Assembly: GCF_003570985.1 (NCBI RefSeq)
Contig: NZ_QXIW01000029.1
Location: 11,419 to 47,789 of the forward strand
DNA from: Candidatus Cryosericum hinesii
GTDB lineage: Bacteria; Caldisericota; Caldisericia; Cryosericales; Cryosericaceae
DNA length: 36,371 nt
Direction: 5' to 3'
Shown: positions 21,940 through 29,728 of the stretch, piece by piece
Position numbering within the stretch: position 1 is the stretch's first letter
How the letters are laid out: each line of letters opens with the position of its first letter
Notes under the pieces: generated by a model
The model's input: the letters and a program-made list of their open reading frames with translations, nothing else
The model's database searches: none
Told to the model about the DNA's origin: nothing
Made by a program: the position numbers and the translations under genes

Positions 21940-23244
21940 ATGATCTACGCCATTGCCTGGCTGTGCGACTGGTTTGGCGCCAAGCGCGTCGCCATGCGAT
22001 TGTTCGCTGCTGCTCCACGTTCAGACTACGCCGCATGGTGGGGAGCGGTCGGTCTCATGGAGTCCGGCAAAGACGAGGAGGCACTGGGCCTCCTGACGCG
22101 TGTACGCGCCGTTCATCCCGAATGGAAGCGTACCAAGCGGCTTCTGGCAACACTGTACCTTCGTCGGGACCCCGAGAAAGCCGTTCAGCTCTATAGTCCT
22201 CCAATGGGTATCTGGGAAGAGGTCTTCCTGGGTGACCTGCTGTACTTTTTTCTTCACCGCGAGAACGAGGGAGCTCAATGGTGGCGCAAGGCGTATGAGA
22301 GGGTGGACTGGAAGAGCGCCCGCGAACTGGACAATCCCGCGCGTCTCCTGCTCAAGAGGCTGTGTCGCATCACCAGCGACCCTGTGTTGCTCGAGCGGTT
22401 TGCGGAACTGGACACCGACAACTTCCGCCAACAGGACATCGTCAACTATGTCGGCATCCTGGCATCGCGTGGCGAGCTGGACAAGGCGAGGGAGATGCTC
22501 GACCGTGGTTTCTACCTCTATCGCGGGGATCCGATGCTGACAGCGTGCTGGGAGAGACTCGGATTTGGCCAGCTTCCTCCGTACAAGGTGAAGACCTCTG
22601 GGACTGCGGCCGTTCGACACAACGTGTACACCGGGTTGCTCACCGAGGCGAGCGACCTCTCGTCGATCGTGGACAGGGTCCACCAGGAGCACCCGACGGG
22701 CGTCGTTACGATTGCCAGTAGCGTGATGACCATGTGCGAAGGGACACTGATGTGGGTTGGGACGTTCAAGCCGTCACGCCTGGCGCGGTTCCTCGGCCCG
22801 TACACAGGGCACGGCGGCGGAAAGTTTATTCACTGGTACACCTATCCGATGGAAGCAGCATGGAAGGTTCAGGCATACATCGAGCTGGCAGGAACCTTCC
22901 GTGTTCTTCTCGGGGCGGGCGCCACGGTACTGGGAAAGCTGTTCCATCGCAAGGGCTGGTTCTATGCGGTCGTTGGTCCCATGGCCAAGGCTGTGGACAG
23001 TGACAAAGTGATGCCCTACGACGCGTGCCTCGTCCCCGGCCCGCTCGACGTTGAGGCGAGTATCGCTGCCTTGGCACGCAAGGGGGCTCGTATCAGCGTG
23101 GTCGACGTCAACGATGTCTTTGGTGCCGAGATCGTAGCGTCGACCGAGGGCGTCGACGAAGACTGGCTCAGGCGGTCACTGGAGGACAACCCGGCGGGCA
23201 ACGACGACTCCATGACACCCATCGTCGTGGTGATGCCGGAGTAG
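21940..23244 (+). CDS. helical-repeat protein with F420-0:gamma-glutamyl-ligase-like C-terminus
   Basis: A 434-residue protein in two parts. Residues 1 to about 210 are alpha-helical with TPR-like spacing (A-L-G-L-L-T-R-V-R...H-P; G-E-L-D-K-A-R-E-M-L). Residues about 215-405 resemble the CofE-like family: V-V-T-I-A-S-S-V-M-T-M-C-E-G (255-268), G-K-L-F-H-R-K-G-W-F-Y (332-342), and V-V-D-V-N-D-V-F (387-394). CofE adds glutamate to coenzyme F420, but this bacterial branch has no proven reaction. It is the last gene of the degV series and ends at a strong terminator, so it may share their pathway. The domain call is from memory of family patterns. Confidence 0.6.
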   Translation: MIYAIAWLCDWFGAKRVAMRLFAAAPRSDYAAWWGAVGLMESGKDEEALGLLTRVRAVHPEWKRTKRLLATLYLRRDPEKAVQLYSPPMGIWEEVFLGDLLYFFLHRENEGAQWWRKAYERVDWKSARELDNPARLLLKRLCRITSDPVLLERFAELDTDNFRQQDIVNYVGILASRGELDKAREMLDRGFYLYRGDPMLTACWERLGFGQLPPYKVKTSGTAAVRHNVYTGLLTEASDLSSIVDRVHQEHPTGVVTIASSVMTMCEGTLMWVGTFKPSRLARFLGPYTGHGGGKFIHWYTYPMEAAWKVQAYIELAGTFRVLLGAGATVLGKLFHRKGWFYAVVGPMAKAVDSDKVMPYDACLVPGPLDVEASIAALARKGARISVVDVNDVFGAEIVASTEGVDEDWLRRSLEDNPAGNDDSMTPIVVVMPE

Positions 23245-23269
23245 CCAGAAGGAAACATATGCAATGAAA

Positions 23270-23297
23270 AAGGCGGGAGCAGTCATGCTCCCGCCTT
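23270..23297. terminator. bidirectional intrinsic terminator
   Basis: Perfect 12-bp stem AAGGCGGGAGCA/TGCTCCCGCCTT (23270-23281 with 23286-23297), GTCA loop. It closes the rightward degV series. On the minus strand it is followed by TTTT, so it also ends the convergent gene at 23320. Confidence 0.9.
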
Positions 23298-23319
23298 GTA
23301 CAGTTCCTGTATCCTGAGG

Positions 23320-23826
23320 TCAGTTGACGGCCGAGGTCTTCGGTAACACGCCTGCATAAACGATGAGCTGCGTCGCCTGCGTTGTTGTACCATTGGATGA
23401 AACCGGCGTCACAACCAGGACCACGACCGAGTCTTTGGCATACCCCTCACTGACTGTCGTGTCACCGAAACTATTGTTTTCGGCATCACCTGCGAAACCT
23501 TGCTGGCGCAGCCACGCGTCGATGTTCACAGCTTCGTCCGAGGTCGCCGACTTGGCGATCATGACGACGCCCGAGAGGTTCAGCTGCGTCGGGTTGCCCT
23601 GGCCGGTGGCGACATACCAGTCAAAGCTGTGCGGCACAGCCATGGAGAACTTGAGGCTGCTGTTTGTCTTCAGGTCGCTCAGGAGCTGCCGGGCGGGGCC
23701 GATATCCGCCGCAGGAGCATTCGTATCTCCTTGCAGGCCTCCGTGGCCGAGCATGTACCATACGACCCCAGCTGCCACGATCAGCACAGCCAGGAGAACG
23801 ACCAGCACCTTGATTGCGATTTTCAT
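23320..23826 (-). CDS. small membrane-anchored or secreted protein, unknown function
   Basis: A 168-residue protein with an N-terminal hydrophobic helix (about 6-26: V-L-V-V-L-L-A-V-L-I-V-A-A), lacking a lipobox cysteine, then a mostly beta-rich polar domain with many T, S, N and V residues. I do not recognise the family. ATG 23824-23826 has GGGGG about 9 bases upstream, and a promoter lies at 23865-23891. It is a single gene closed by the shared terminator. Its build (anchor plus small outer domain) resembles the chagasin-like protein at 25555. Confidence 0.7.
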   Translation of the reverse strand: MKIAIKVLVVLLAVLIVAAGVVWYMLGHGGLQGDTNAPAADIGPARQLLSDLKTNSSLKFSMAVPHSFDWYVATGQGNPTQLNLSGVVMIAKSATSDEAVNIDAWLRQQGFAGDAENNSFGDTTVSEGYAKDSVVVLVVTPVSSNGTTTQATQLIVYAGVLPKTSAVN

Positions 23827-23864
23827 TCAGCAAAACCCCCATAGTGTTGTCAAATGGATGGTTC

Positions 23865-23891
23865 ATTGTACCACATCCGGCGCCGCGTCAA
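23865..23891 (-). promoter_or_regulatory. promoter for the 168-residue protein gene
   Basis: Minus strand TTGACG (23886-23891), 15-base spacer, TACAAT (23865-23870). Confidence 0.5.
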
Positions 23892-23960
23892 CCTTGGAAA
23901 AGCGATGAAGCTCCAATAACACTGACGTTGCCCGGGGCACCAGAGTTCCACAGAGAGGTG

Positions 23961-23988
23961 TTGACGTTTTGTTCAGCCAGCCTAGCAT
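23961..23988 (+). promoter_or_regulatory. promoter for the two-gene nuclease-like unit
   Basis: TTGACG (23961-23966), 16-base spacer, TAGCAT (23983-23988), 37 bases before the ATG at 24026. Confidence 0.5.
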
Positions 23989-24025
23989 GATTAGTACAGG
24001 TGTGTCGAAGGCGGAGGTATATCGT

Positions 24026-24685
24026 ATGCAGATCGAAATGGCGTGGCGCGACGAACGGGTCAACGTGTTCGCTCTGAGCGGCGTGAGCATGGGCATACGC
24101 CTGGAGCCACAGTTGTTCGTTTGCAAGAAGCGTCCCATCGGGCACCGTGGGCCGTTCGTCCTCGACCCGCGCAAGGGTCGCCCTCGGTTTCAGTTGTCGC
24201 AGCTCGGTGCCACAGCTCAGGAGACAGCCAATCAGACCGCGTATGTCCTGTCTTACTTGGCCGAAGTGGACAACTACTTGCATGTCCCTGTCAACTACGA
24301 CGTATTTGCGGGACTGTGCGCTGAGGGCTGGTTCTCATTGTGGAACCCCTCGGCGCCGCTGGCCTACTTCGAAGATTTGCAGGACGGTTATCTAGCGCTG
24401 ATGCGAGTCTCACGGCTGGACGCGGAAATTCCCGAGCAGGTGCTCGAGCACGGCCGGTCCGGGGCCAACTTCATCTACTACCTCGACCCACCCATCACAG
24501 TGCAGAAGCTGCACCCGGTCCTCCGTCCCGATCTGTATGAGCGCCGCAAGGGCGAGCTCATGGCCTTCCTGTCCGACCACAACTGGCTCCTCGGCGAGGA
24601 AGGTCCGACTGCGTCACGAGAACTGGAGACCGAAAGCCTGTTCGACGCGTCGGAGTCGTCCGAGAGACCTGCTCGAAGAAGATAG
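24026..24685 (+). CDS. unknown protein, first gene of nuclease-like pair
   Basis: A 219-residue soluble protein that I cannot assign. It has no signal peptide or membrane helix. Visible traits are an N-terminal part rich in beta-type residues (F-A-L-S-G-V-S-M-G-I-R-L), a basic stretch K-K-R-P-I-G-H-R-G at 34-42, aromatic patches (G-W-F-S-L-W-N; F-I-Y-Y-L-D-P-P), and a charged tail ending P-A-R-R-R. The start is ATG 24026 because GGAGG is 8 bases upstream; an in-frame start at 23969 would overlap the promoter. The next gene follows after 12 bases, so the two are surely cotranscribed. Confidence 0.7.
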   Translation: MQIEMAWRDERVNVFALSGVSMGIRLEPQLFVCKKRPIGHRGPFVLDPRKGRPRFQLSQLGATAQETANQTAYVLSYLAEVDNYLHVPVNYDVFAGLCAEGWFSLWNPSAPLAYFEDLQDGYLALMRVSRLDAEIPEQVLEHGRSGANFIYYLDPPITVQKLHPVLRPDLYERRKGELMAFLSDHNWLLGEEGPTASRELETESLFDASESSERPARRR

Positions 24686-24697
24686 GAGAAGACCAAT

Positions 24698-25438
24698 ATG
24701 AAGCAGCACGAAGCCGTTATTGAGGCGATGGAGCGCGAGGGTGGATATGCGACACTCGGGCGACTCTATCAGGTTGTACCAACCATCACAGAGTGCGCAT
24801 GGGGGACAAAGACGCCCTTCGCATCGATTCGCAGGATCGTGCAGGACCCGCGTTTCTTCTTCAGAATTCGTCCGGGCCTTTGGGCACTGAACGACTCTCG
24901 AGATCGCTTGCCTGAAAGTGTCTTGCCATCCGGGAAGACCCCTGTTGCCAAAGTAAGCGAGAACACTCATGCATACTACCAGGGGCTCATTGTCGAAGTT
25001 GGTGCTATGCGCCACATGGAGACTTTTGTGCCGTTGCAGGACAAGAATAAGCCGTTCATGCAAGGAACCTTGGCATCGGTCACAACTGTCCCGGCGATGT
25101 ACAAATTCACGTATGACGAGACGCTGAGAAAGGCTCAGACTGTGGACGTTGTGTGGTTCAACGAAAGGAAGATGCCTGACGCCTTTTTTGAGGTCGAGAA
25201 CTCGACGGATATGCTGAATGCACTGTCAAAGTTCGTGCAATTGCAGGACTTCGCTGCTCGCTTTTACATTGTAGCTGACGCCTTACGGCAGCGCGAATTT
25301 GTGGACAAGATCGCTTTGACAGCATTCCGTGACATGCACAGTCGAGTTCTGTTTGAAACCTATGAACATGTCGCAGTTCTGCATGCAAAGCTCTCTGAGT
25401 TGGCCTTGCTCGGACAAGGCGAGGAGCATTCACTGTAA
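24698..25438 (+). CDS. winged-helix plus PD-(D/E)XK nuclease-like protein
   Basis: A 246-residue protein. Residues about 3-64 fit a HARE-type winged helix of restriction enzymes: E-A-V-I-E-A-M-x-x-x-G-G-Y-A-T-L...F-F-F-R-I-R-P-G-L-W-A-L. Residues about 95-200 resemble a PD-(D/E)XK nuclease core: a helix with E100/E102, Asp150 in T-V-D-V-V-W-F, then F-E-V-E-N-S-T (164-170), giving D...E-x-E, a known variant of the catalytic motif. Base composition looks more AT-rich and codon use less biased than in the housekeeping neighbours, which hints at transfer. With the unknown gene upstream it could form a restriction or defence unit. Neither activity nor target can be shown here. Confidence 0.6.
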   Translation: MKQHEAVIEAMEREGGYATLGRLYQVVPTITECAWGTKTPFASIRRIVQDPRFFFRIRPGLWALNDSRDRLPESVLPSGKTPVAKVSENTHAYYQGLIVEVGAMRHMETFVPLQDKNKPFMQGTLASVTTVPAMYKFTYDETLRKAQTVDVVWFNERKMPDAFFEVENSTDMLNALSKFVQLQDFAARFYIVADALRQREFVDKIALTAFRDMHSRVLFETYEHVAVLHAKLSELALLGQGEEHSL

Positions 25439-25554
25439 CATGGTGCCGGACTTTCCCTGCTGCCGGTGTCCGGCTACGAGCGTACCAGGACGTTCACGCA
25501 AACTGCCGCGCCTGCCGTGGTAGGCTGTGAGGCGGTTCGGGTCTCGCGATTGTT

Positions 25555-25956
25555 CTACTTGACGGTGACTGTGATGGTCCTGGTCTGGGCAGGGGGAACG
25601 CTCTCCCAGGGACGGGCGTAGGCGAGGGAAATTGTGGTCGTTCCCTTGCCAACAGCCTTGAACGTGAAGGTAACGGTGCCGCTCCCTCCGACAACTTGGG
25701 TACTGGAGGCTGTTGCCACATATGCAATGTCGACGTATGCAACGACGTTCGTGTTTTTTGTCGTCTGACTCCAGTTGTATCCGGAGGTGGCGTTCGCGTC
25801 GAGTGCGATGGTGAACGTCTTCCCGGTGGTCGTTTCGAATGTGTCCCCGGTGATTTTGTTTCCTTGAGAGGTTCGGGTCAGCACCAGAGTAACGACCGCG
25901 GCGGCAACCGCCAGTACCACCACAGTCACGACGACAAACAGCATTTTTCTCTTCAT
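25555..25956 (-). CDS. chagasin-type (I42) cysteine protease inhibitor, membrane-anchored
   Basis: A 133-residue protein with an N-terminal membrane helix (about 6-27) and one outer Ig-like domain. All three chagasin loops can be seen: N-A-T-S-G-Y-N-W (55-62, family N-P-T-T-G-Y-x-W), G-G-S-G-T (90-94), and R-P-W-E (115-118). I42 inhibitors block papain-family cysteine proteases. The target could be a host, competitor or own protease on the cell surface. AAGGAG is 8 bases before ATG 25954-25956. It is a single gene, divergent from the cupin. Confidence 0.88.
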   Translation of the reverse strand: MKRKMLFVVVTVVVLAVAAAVVTLVLTRTSQGNKITGDTFETTTGKTFTIALDANATSGYNWSQTTKNTNVVAYVDIAYVATASSTQVVGGSGTVTFTFKAVGKGTTTISLAYARPWESVPPAQTRTITVTVK

Positions 25957-26057
25957 GATCTCATCTCCTTGAACCAGCCGGTGTCTGCGACCGTCATTCC
26001 TTGGACGTACGGAGTGCCGACGCGTCTCTCGGGACTACGCTCGCCGCATGCGGACTG

Positions 26058-26086
26058 TTGCTCTGCATCGCGTATCCTGATACAAT
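26058..26086 (+). promoter_or_regulatory. promoter for the cupin gene
   Basis: TTGCTC (26058-26063), 17-base spacer, TACAAT (26081-26086). The expected start site is only about 10 bases before the ATG, so the leader is little more than the ribosome site. Confidence 0.6.
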
Positions 26087-26103
26087 CGAGGCGGAGGTGT
26101 TCC

Positions 26104-26430
26104 ATGGCGACAAACGAACTTTACGGCCAATCGGCCCGACTAGTCGATCTCATTATAATCCAACCAGGTGCGGTTGTCAGCAAGACGCTGATCGAGCGGC
26201 CAACGGGGACCGTCACACTGTTTGCGTTTGACAAGGGGCAGAAACTGAGCGAGCACACAGCTCCATTCGATGCACTGGTGACGTCGCTGCAGGGGAGTGT
26301 CGACATTATCCTGGATGGCGTGCATCATATCTTGGCAGCGGGGGACGCTATCGTCATGCCAGCTGGCGCCATCCATGCTGTCGATGCACTGGAACCATGT
26401 ATCTGGTTGCTGACGATGATCCGGTCCTGA
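26104..26430 (+). CDS. small cupin-domain protein
   Basis: A 108-residue single-domain cupin (Cupin_2 type). The first cupin motif is around 45-66 (G-Q-K-L-S-E-H...L-Q-G-S-V) with Glu50/His51, the second around 80-92 (G-D-A-I-V-M-P-A-G-A-I-H) with His91, so a metal site is likely. Such small cupins may be enzymes, sugar or effector binders; no specific role can be given. GGAGG is 6 bases before ATG 26104. It has its own promoter and stands alone. Confidence 0.85.
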   Translation: MATNELYGQSARLVDLIIIQPGAVVSKTLIERPTGTVTLFAFDKGQKLSEHTAPFDALVTSLQGSVDIILDGVHHILAAGDAIVMPAGAIHAVDALEPCIWLLTMIRS

Positions 26431-26524
26431 CACCTGGAGGGAGACGCAAAACCGTTTCACGATAGCACAGCTGTCGCCGACTTCACACGGCAGTTCAACC
26501 AAAAAGAGCTTGTGGACTGATGAT

Positions 26525-26536
26525 TTGACCGGTCAA
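26525..26536. promoter_or_regulatory. 12-bp palindrome upstream of pckG, possible operator
   Basis: TTGACCGGTCAA is a perfect palindrome about 94 bases before the PEP carboxykinase ATG. A weak -10 region (TACTATATT, 26574-26582) follows. A regulator site is possible; no family was recognised. Confidence 0.3.
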
Positions 26537-26629
26537 TCGATGGCTGCGACCTGTGCGTTTTTCCACAATGGTGTACTATATTAAAGTAATGACAATGACC
26601 TGTGGGCCAATATCGACGGAGGTGTATGC

Positions 26630-28522
26630 ATGAACGACAATGTCGCCAAGTTCCTGGAGGAACGGCTCGGCGGAGAGCAGTACGCGAAGCTCAGCAGGAT
26701 CTCAAATGGCAAGCTATACGATTTCATTGCCCACTTCATCAAGTTGCTCGATCCAGCGAGTGTCTTCGTCTGTGATGACTCGACCGGGGATCTCTCCTAC
26801 ATCAGCGAGAAGGCTATCCACGATGGTGAGGAGCAGCGCCTGGCAATGAATGGTCATACGATTCACTTTGATTCGCCTCTCGACCAGGGCCGAGATAAGG
26901 AGCATACGAACATCCTGGTGGACCCGGGCGAAGAGATGGGTCCCCAAATTTCCACGCGTGACCGCACAGAAGGTCTCAAAGACATAAGCGAGGTCATGGA
27001 CGGTATCATGCGCGGACGTCAGATGCTGATCGTCTTTGCTACGCTCGGGCCGAACGGTTCCGAGTTTGCTATCCCAGCAGTTCAACTTACCGACAGTCCC
27101 TACGTCGCACATTCGGAGAAGCTGCTGTATCGGCCCGGCTATGAGGAGTTTATCCGTCAGAGTGAGCAGGCACACTTCTTCAAGTTCGTGCACTCCGAGG
27201 GCGAACTGACCGAGAGCAAGACGACGAAGAACATCGACAAACGCCGCATCTACATCGACCTGAAGGACGATATTGTCTACAGCGCCAACACCCAATATGC
27301 TGGCAACACGCTGGGCATGAAGAAGATGGCCATGCGTCTCGCCATCCACCGCGGGTCGCAGGAAGGCTGGCTGTGCGAGCACATGCTGGTCATGGGCATC
27401 CACGGGCCTCACGGCCGCGTCACCTACTTCACGGGCGCGTTCCCTTCGATGTGTGGCAAGACCTCGACCGCCATGCTGGACGGCGAGAGCATCGTCGGCG
27501 ACGATATTGCCTATCTCCGCAAGATCGATGGCGTCGTGCGTGCAGTCAATTGCGAGCACGGCATGTTTGGCATCATCCTGGGCGTCAACAGCAAGGACGA
27601 TCCCATCCAGTGGAAGGCGCTTCATGCTCCCGGTCATCAAGTCATCTTCAGCAACGTCCTCAAGACAGATGACGGCGGCGTGTACTGGGAGGGCAAGGAC
27701 GCGGCGGTTCCTGAGCACGGCGTCAACTTCAAGGGCGAGTGGACCCCGGGCAAGCTCGACAAGGATGGCAAGGCCGTGCCCGCTTCTCATGCAAATGCCC
27801 GCTTCACGCTCAGCTTGAGCATGCTTGAGAACCTGGACAAGAATGCTGACAATCCTGACGGTGTCGAGGTCAGTGCATATGTCTACGGCGGTCGCGATTC
27901 GGACACCTGGGTCCCAGTACAGGAGTCCATCGACTGGGCTCATGGCGTCGTCGCCTTCGGTGCCTCTATCGAGTCCGAAACGACAGCAGCAACCATTGGC
28001 AAGGCCGGCGTGCGTCAGCACAACCCGATGTCCAACCTGGACTTCCTGTCCATCCCGCTGGGCAAGTACCTGCAGATCAACGTCGATTTCGCCAAGGGAG
28101 CCAAGCGGCTGCCAAAGATCTTCGGCGTCAACTACTTCCTCAAGAGCCGCGACGGCAAGTTCCTCAATGGTAAGAATGATAAGAAGGTCTGGTACAAGTG
28201 GATGGAGCTGCGCTGCAACGGTGATGTCAAGGCTATCAAGACCGCAACGGGCTGGATCCCGGAGTACAAAGACCTTGCCCCGCTGTTCAAAGACATCATC
28301 GATCGCGAGTACACGTACGAGGAGTATGAGGCCGAGTTCTCACTCCGCATCCCCGAGAACCTGAGCAAGATCGACCGCGTCATCGCGAGCTGGAAGAACA
28401 GCACGCACGACACCCCCGAGGTCCTGTTCACTGAGCTCGAAGCCCAGCGTGCGCGTCTGCTGGAAGCACAGAAGACCTTCGGCGACGAGGTCAAGCCGTC
28501 GCAGTGGGGTATTGTCGGTTAA
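26630..28522 (+). CDS. pckG: phosphoenolpyruvate carboxykinase (GTP)
   Basis: A 630-residue GTP-type PEPCK, full length. It interconverts oxaloacetate plus GTP with PEP, CO2 and GDP, and works for gluconeogenesis or anaplerosis. The P-loop is F-P-S-M-C-G-K-T-S-T (271-280) with the reactive Cys275 of GTP enzymes; metal-binding G-D-D-I-A is at 290-294. Met and Ser-Thr in the P-loop, where most bacterial and animal forms have Ala and Asn, resemble the archaeal-type branch. GGAGG precedes ATG 26630. A strong terminator follows. Together with the PPi-type PFK it suggests reversible carbon flow through glycolysis. Confidence 0.96.
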   Translation: MNDNVAKFLEERLGGEQYAKLSRISNGKLYDFIAHFIKLLDPASVFVCDDSTGDLSYISEKAIHDGEEQRLAMNGHTIHFDSPLDQGRDKEHTNILVDPGEEMGPQISTRDRTEGLKDISEVMDGIMRGRQMLIVFATLGPNGSEFAIPAVQLTDSPYVAHSEKLLYRPGYEEFIRQSEQAHFFKFVHSEGELTESKTTKNIDKRRIYIDLKDDIVYSANTQYAGNTLGMKKMAMRLAIHRGSQEGWLCEHMLVMGIHGPHGRVTYFTGAFPSMCGKTSTAMLDGESIVGDDIAYLRKIDGVVRAVNCEHGMFGIILGVNSKDDPIQWKALHAPGHQVIFSNVLKTDDGGVYWEGKDAAVPEHGVNFKGEWTPGKLDKDGKAVPASHANARFTLSLSMLENLDKNADNPDGVEVSAYVYGGRDSDTWVPVQESIDWAHGVVAFGASIESETTAATIGKAGVRQHNPMSNLDFLSIPLGKYLQINVDFAKGAKRLPKIFGVNYFLKSRDGKFLNGKNDKKVWYKWMELRCNGDVKAIKTATGWIPEYKDLAPLFKDIIDREYTYEEYEAEFSLRIPENLSKIDRVIASWKNSTHDTPEVLFTELEAQRARLLEAQKTFGDEVKPSQWGIVG

Positions 28523-28554
28523 TTACTTCAAGACGGCTTCAGCTCTTACATATG

Positions 28555-28586
28555 AAGTCCCCTCCGAAGGAGGGGACTTTTTGTTT
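28555..28586 (+). terminator. intrinsic terminator of pckG
   Basis: Perfect 11-bp stem AAGTCCCCTCC/GGAGGGGACTT (28555-28565 with 28569-28579), GAA loop, then TTTGTTT. It overlaps the stop codon of the convergent DUF2334 gene. Confidence 0.92.
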
Positions 28587-29577
28587 ACGGCAATGTAGGT
28601 TGTGCAGCCTTGGCGTGATGAGACTGGGTCTTGGCAAGGAGTTGTTTCCGTACCTGTGTGACAGAAACGAAAACAAAGCCGTGCGACTGAAATGCAGGAA
28701 TGATTCGCTCCAGATAGGCGCCTGTTTCATCCTCTGGCGAGGACGGTGCTGCATCCGATGAGGGTAGCCGTTCGCGGAAGGGGTGGAAAAACAGAGAAGC
28801 AAGTATTTGTCGATGCGAGTCATCAGCGAATAAAACGATGGATTGGGTTTGCTTTGGTCCCTCCACCATGCCGAGAGGAGTAGGGACAAAACAAACCTTT
28901 CCTGTAGCTGGATTGGAACTGCTGCGAAGAAACGGCTCTTTTGTGCGATGGTTGGTCGGCCCCGGCTCATAGATGATGGAAAACCGGCTCTCCAGATAGG
29001 TATACTGTTCCGGCGACGCCGTATAGTGAGGCGTTTCCCAGAAAGTGATTGGGATGTCGGCTGTTTTGGCGGCTGCCAGGGCAGCGTCTACACGTGCGGC
29101 CATATATGCCACAGTGCCCTCAATAGCGTGTTGATTATTGGAGAATTCTATACTGTCTCCGGTTACTCCTTCACCCATTTGATGTGTATAACCGTGCAGA
29201 CCTATTTCACCACCCTTGCTGATCATATAGTGGATTGTCGTAATGAATTCCTTCACGCGTAGATCGTCCGGAGTATCGATGCCAATACGGATACCTGTCG
29301 CAGGATCCAGATATATGGGGATCATCGCCACTTGGAATGGAACATGGCGCGAAGCCAGATAATCAGCGATATATCGCAGGAGTTCGAGGCGTTTTGGGTT
29401 AAGAGCGTACCACGGACTGACGTCCTCAAGGCGAACGAGGGCGATACGTATTGAATTGCCTGGAAGTGGCTTCGCCATATCCGGGGAACGCGAGACGGCC
29501 TTCGCTGAAGGCATGATGCTGGTCAGTGCTGCCAGGATCATCACTGCAACAAGAACTGCTTTCATTGTTCGTTTCAT
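28585..29577 (-). CDS. exported DUF2334 / polysaccharide-deacetylase-like protein
   Basis: A 330-residue protein with a signal peptide (M-K-R-T-M-K-A-V-L-V...S-A-K-A). The mature part opens R-I-A-L-V-R-L-E-D-V-S-P-W and goes on with F-Q-V-A-M-I-P-I-Y, G-G-E-I-G-L-H-G-Y-T-H, and F-W-E-T-P-H-Y. This is the DUF2334 pattern, a branch of the carbohydrate esterase 4 fold; E-D and H-x-x-x-H are candidate metal ligands. It is likely to act on an envelope glycan, but no reaction is proven. The start is ATG 29575-29577, placed just before the signal peptide. It converges with pckG and is divergent from the methyltransferase. Confidence 0.8.
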   Translation of the reverse strand: MKRTMKAVLVAVMILAALTSIMPSAKAVSRSPDMAKPLPGNSIRIALVRLEDVSPWYALNPKRLELLRYIADYLASRHVPFQVAMIPIYLDPATGIRIGIDTPDDLRVKEFITTIHYMISKGGEIGLHGYTHQMGEGVTGDSIEFSNNQHAIEGTVAYMAARVDAALAAAKTADIPITFWETPHYTASPEQYTYLESRFSIIYEPGPTNHRTKEPFLRSSSNPATGKVCFVPTPLGMVEGPKQTQSIVLFADDSHRQILASLFFHPFRERLPSSDAAPSSPEDETGAYLERIIPAFQSHGFVFVSVTQVRKQLLAKTQSHHAKAAQPTLP

Positions 29578-29621
29578 GTTTTCCACCGAACCTTGTCCTT
29601 GCCAATCTGGTAATGCGAAAT

Positions 29622-29649
29622 ATTCTATGCGATTTGGACGCAGGGACAA
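29622..29649 (-). promoter_or_regulatory. promoter for the DUF2334 gene
   Basis: Minus strand TTGTCC (29644-29649), 16-base spacer, TAGAAT (29622-29627). Confidence 0.5.
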
Positions 29650-29670
29650 GATATACGGTTCCCAACGTTG

Positions 29671-29699
29671 TTGACCCAGGGGCGTGCTGGTGCTAGATT
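29671..29699 (+). promoter_or_regulatory. promoter for the methyltransferase gene
   Basis: TTGACC (29671-29676), 17-base spacer, TAGATT (29694-29699), 21 bases from the divergent promoter. Confidence 0.6.
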
Positions 29700-29728
29700 G
29701 GCTGAAAGCGCATTGGTGGGAGGTTTGC

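Noticed and set aside
23827-25554. Mobile element or insertion sequence around the nuclease-like pair
   Set aside because: No transposase, integrase, terminal inverted repeat or tRNA attachment site was seen, so the transfer idea rests only on composition.
26431-26629. Riboswitch before pckG
   Set aside because: Short pairings such as GCCG/CGGC exist, but no known riboswitch core could be matched.
26714-28021. Leftward open frame of 435 codons
   Set aside because: Antisense to pckG; composition is that of a frame shadow.
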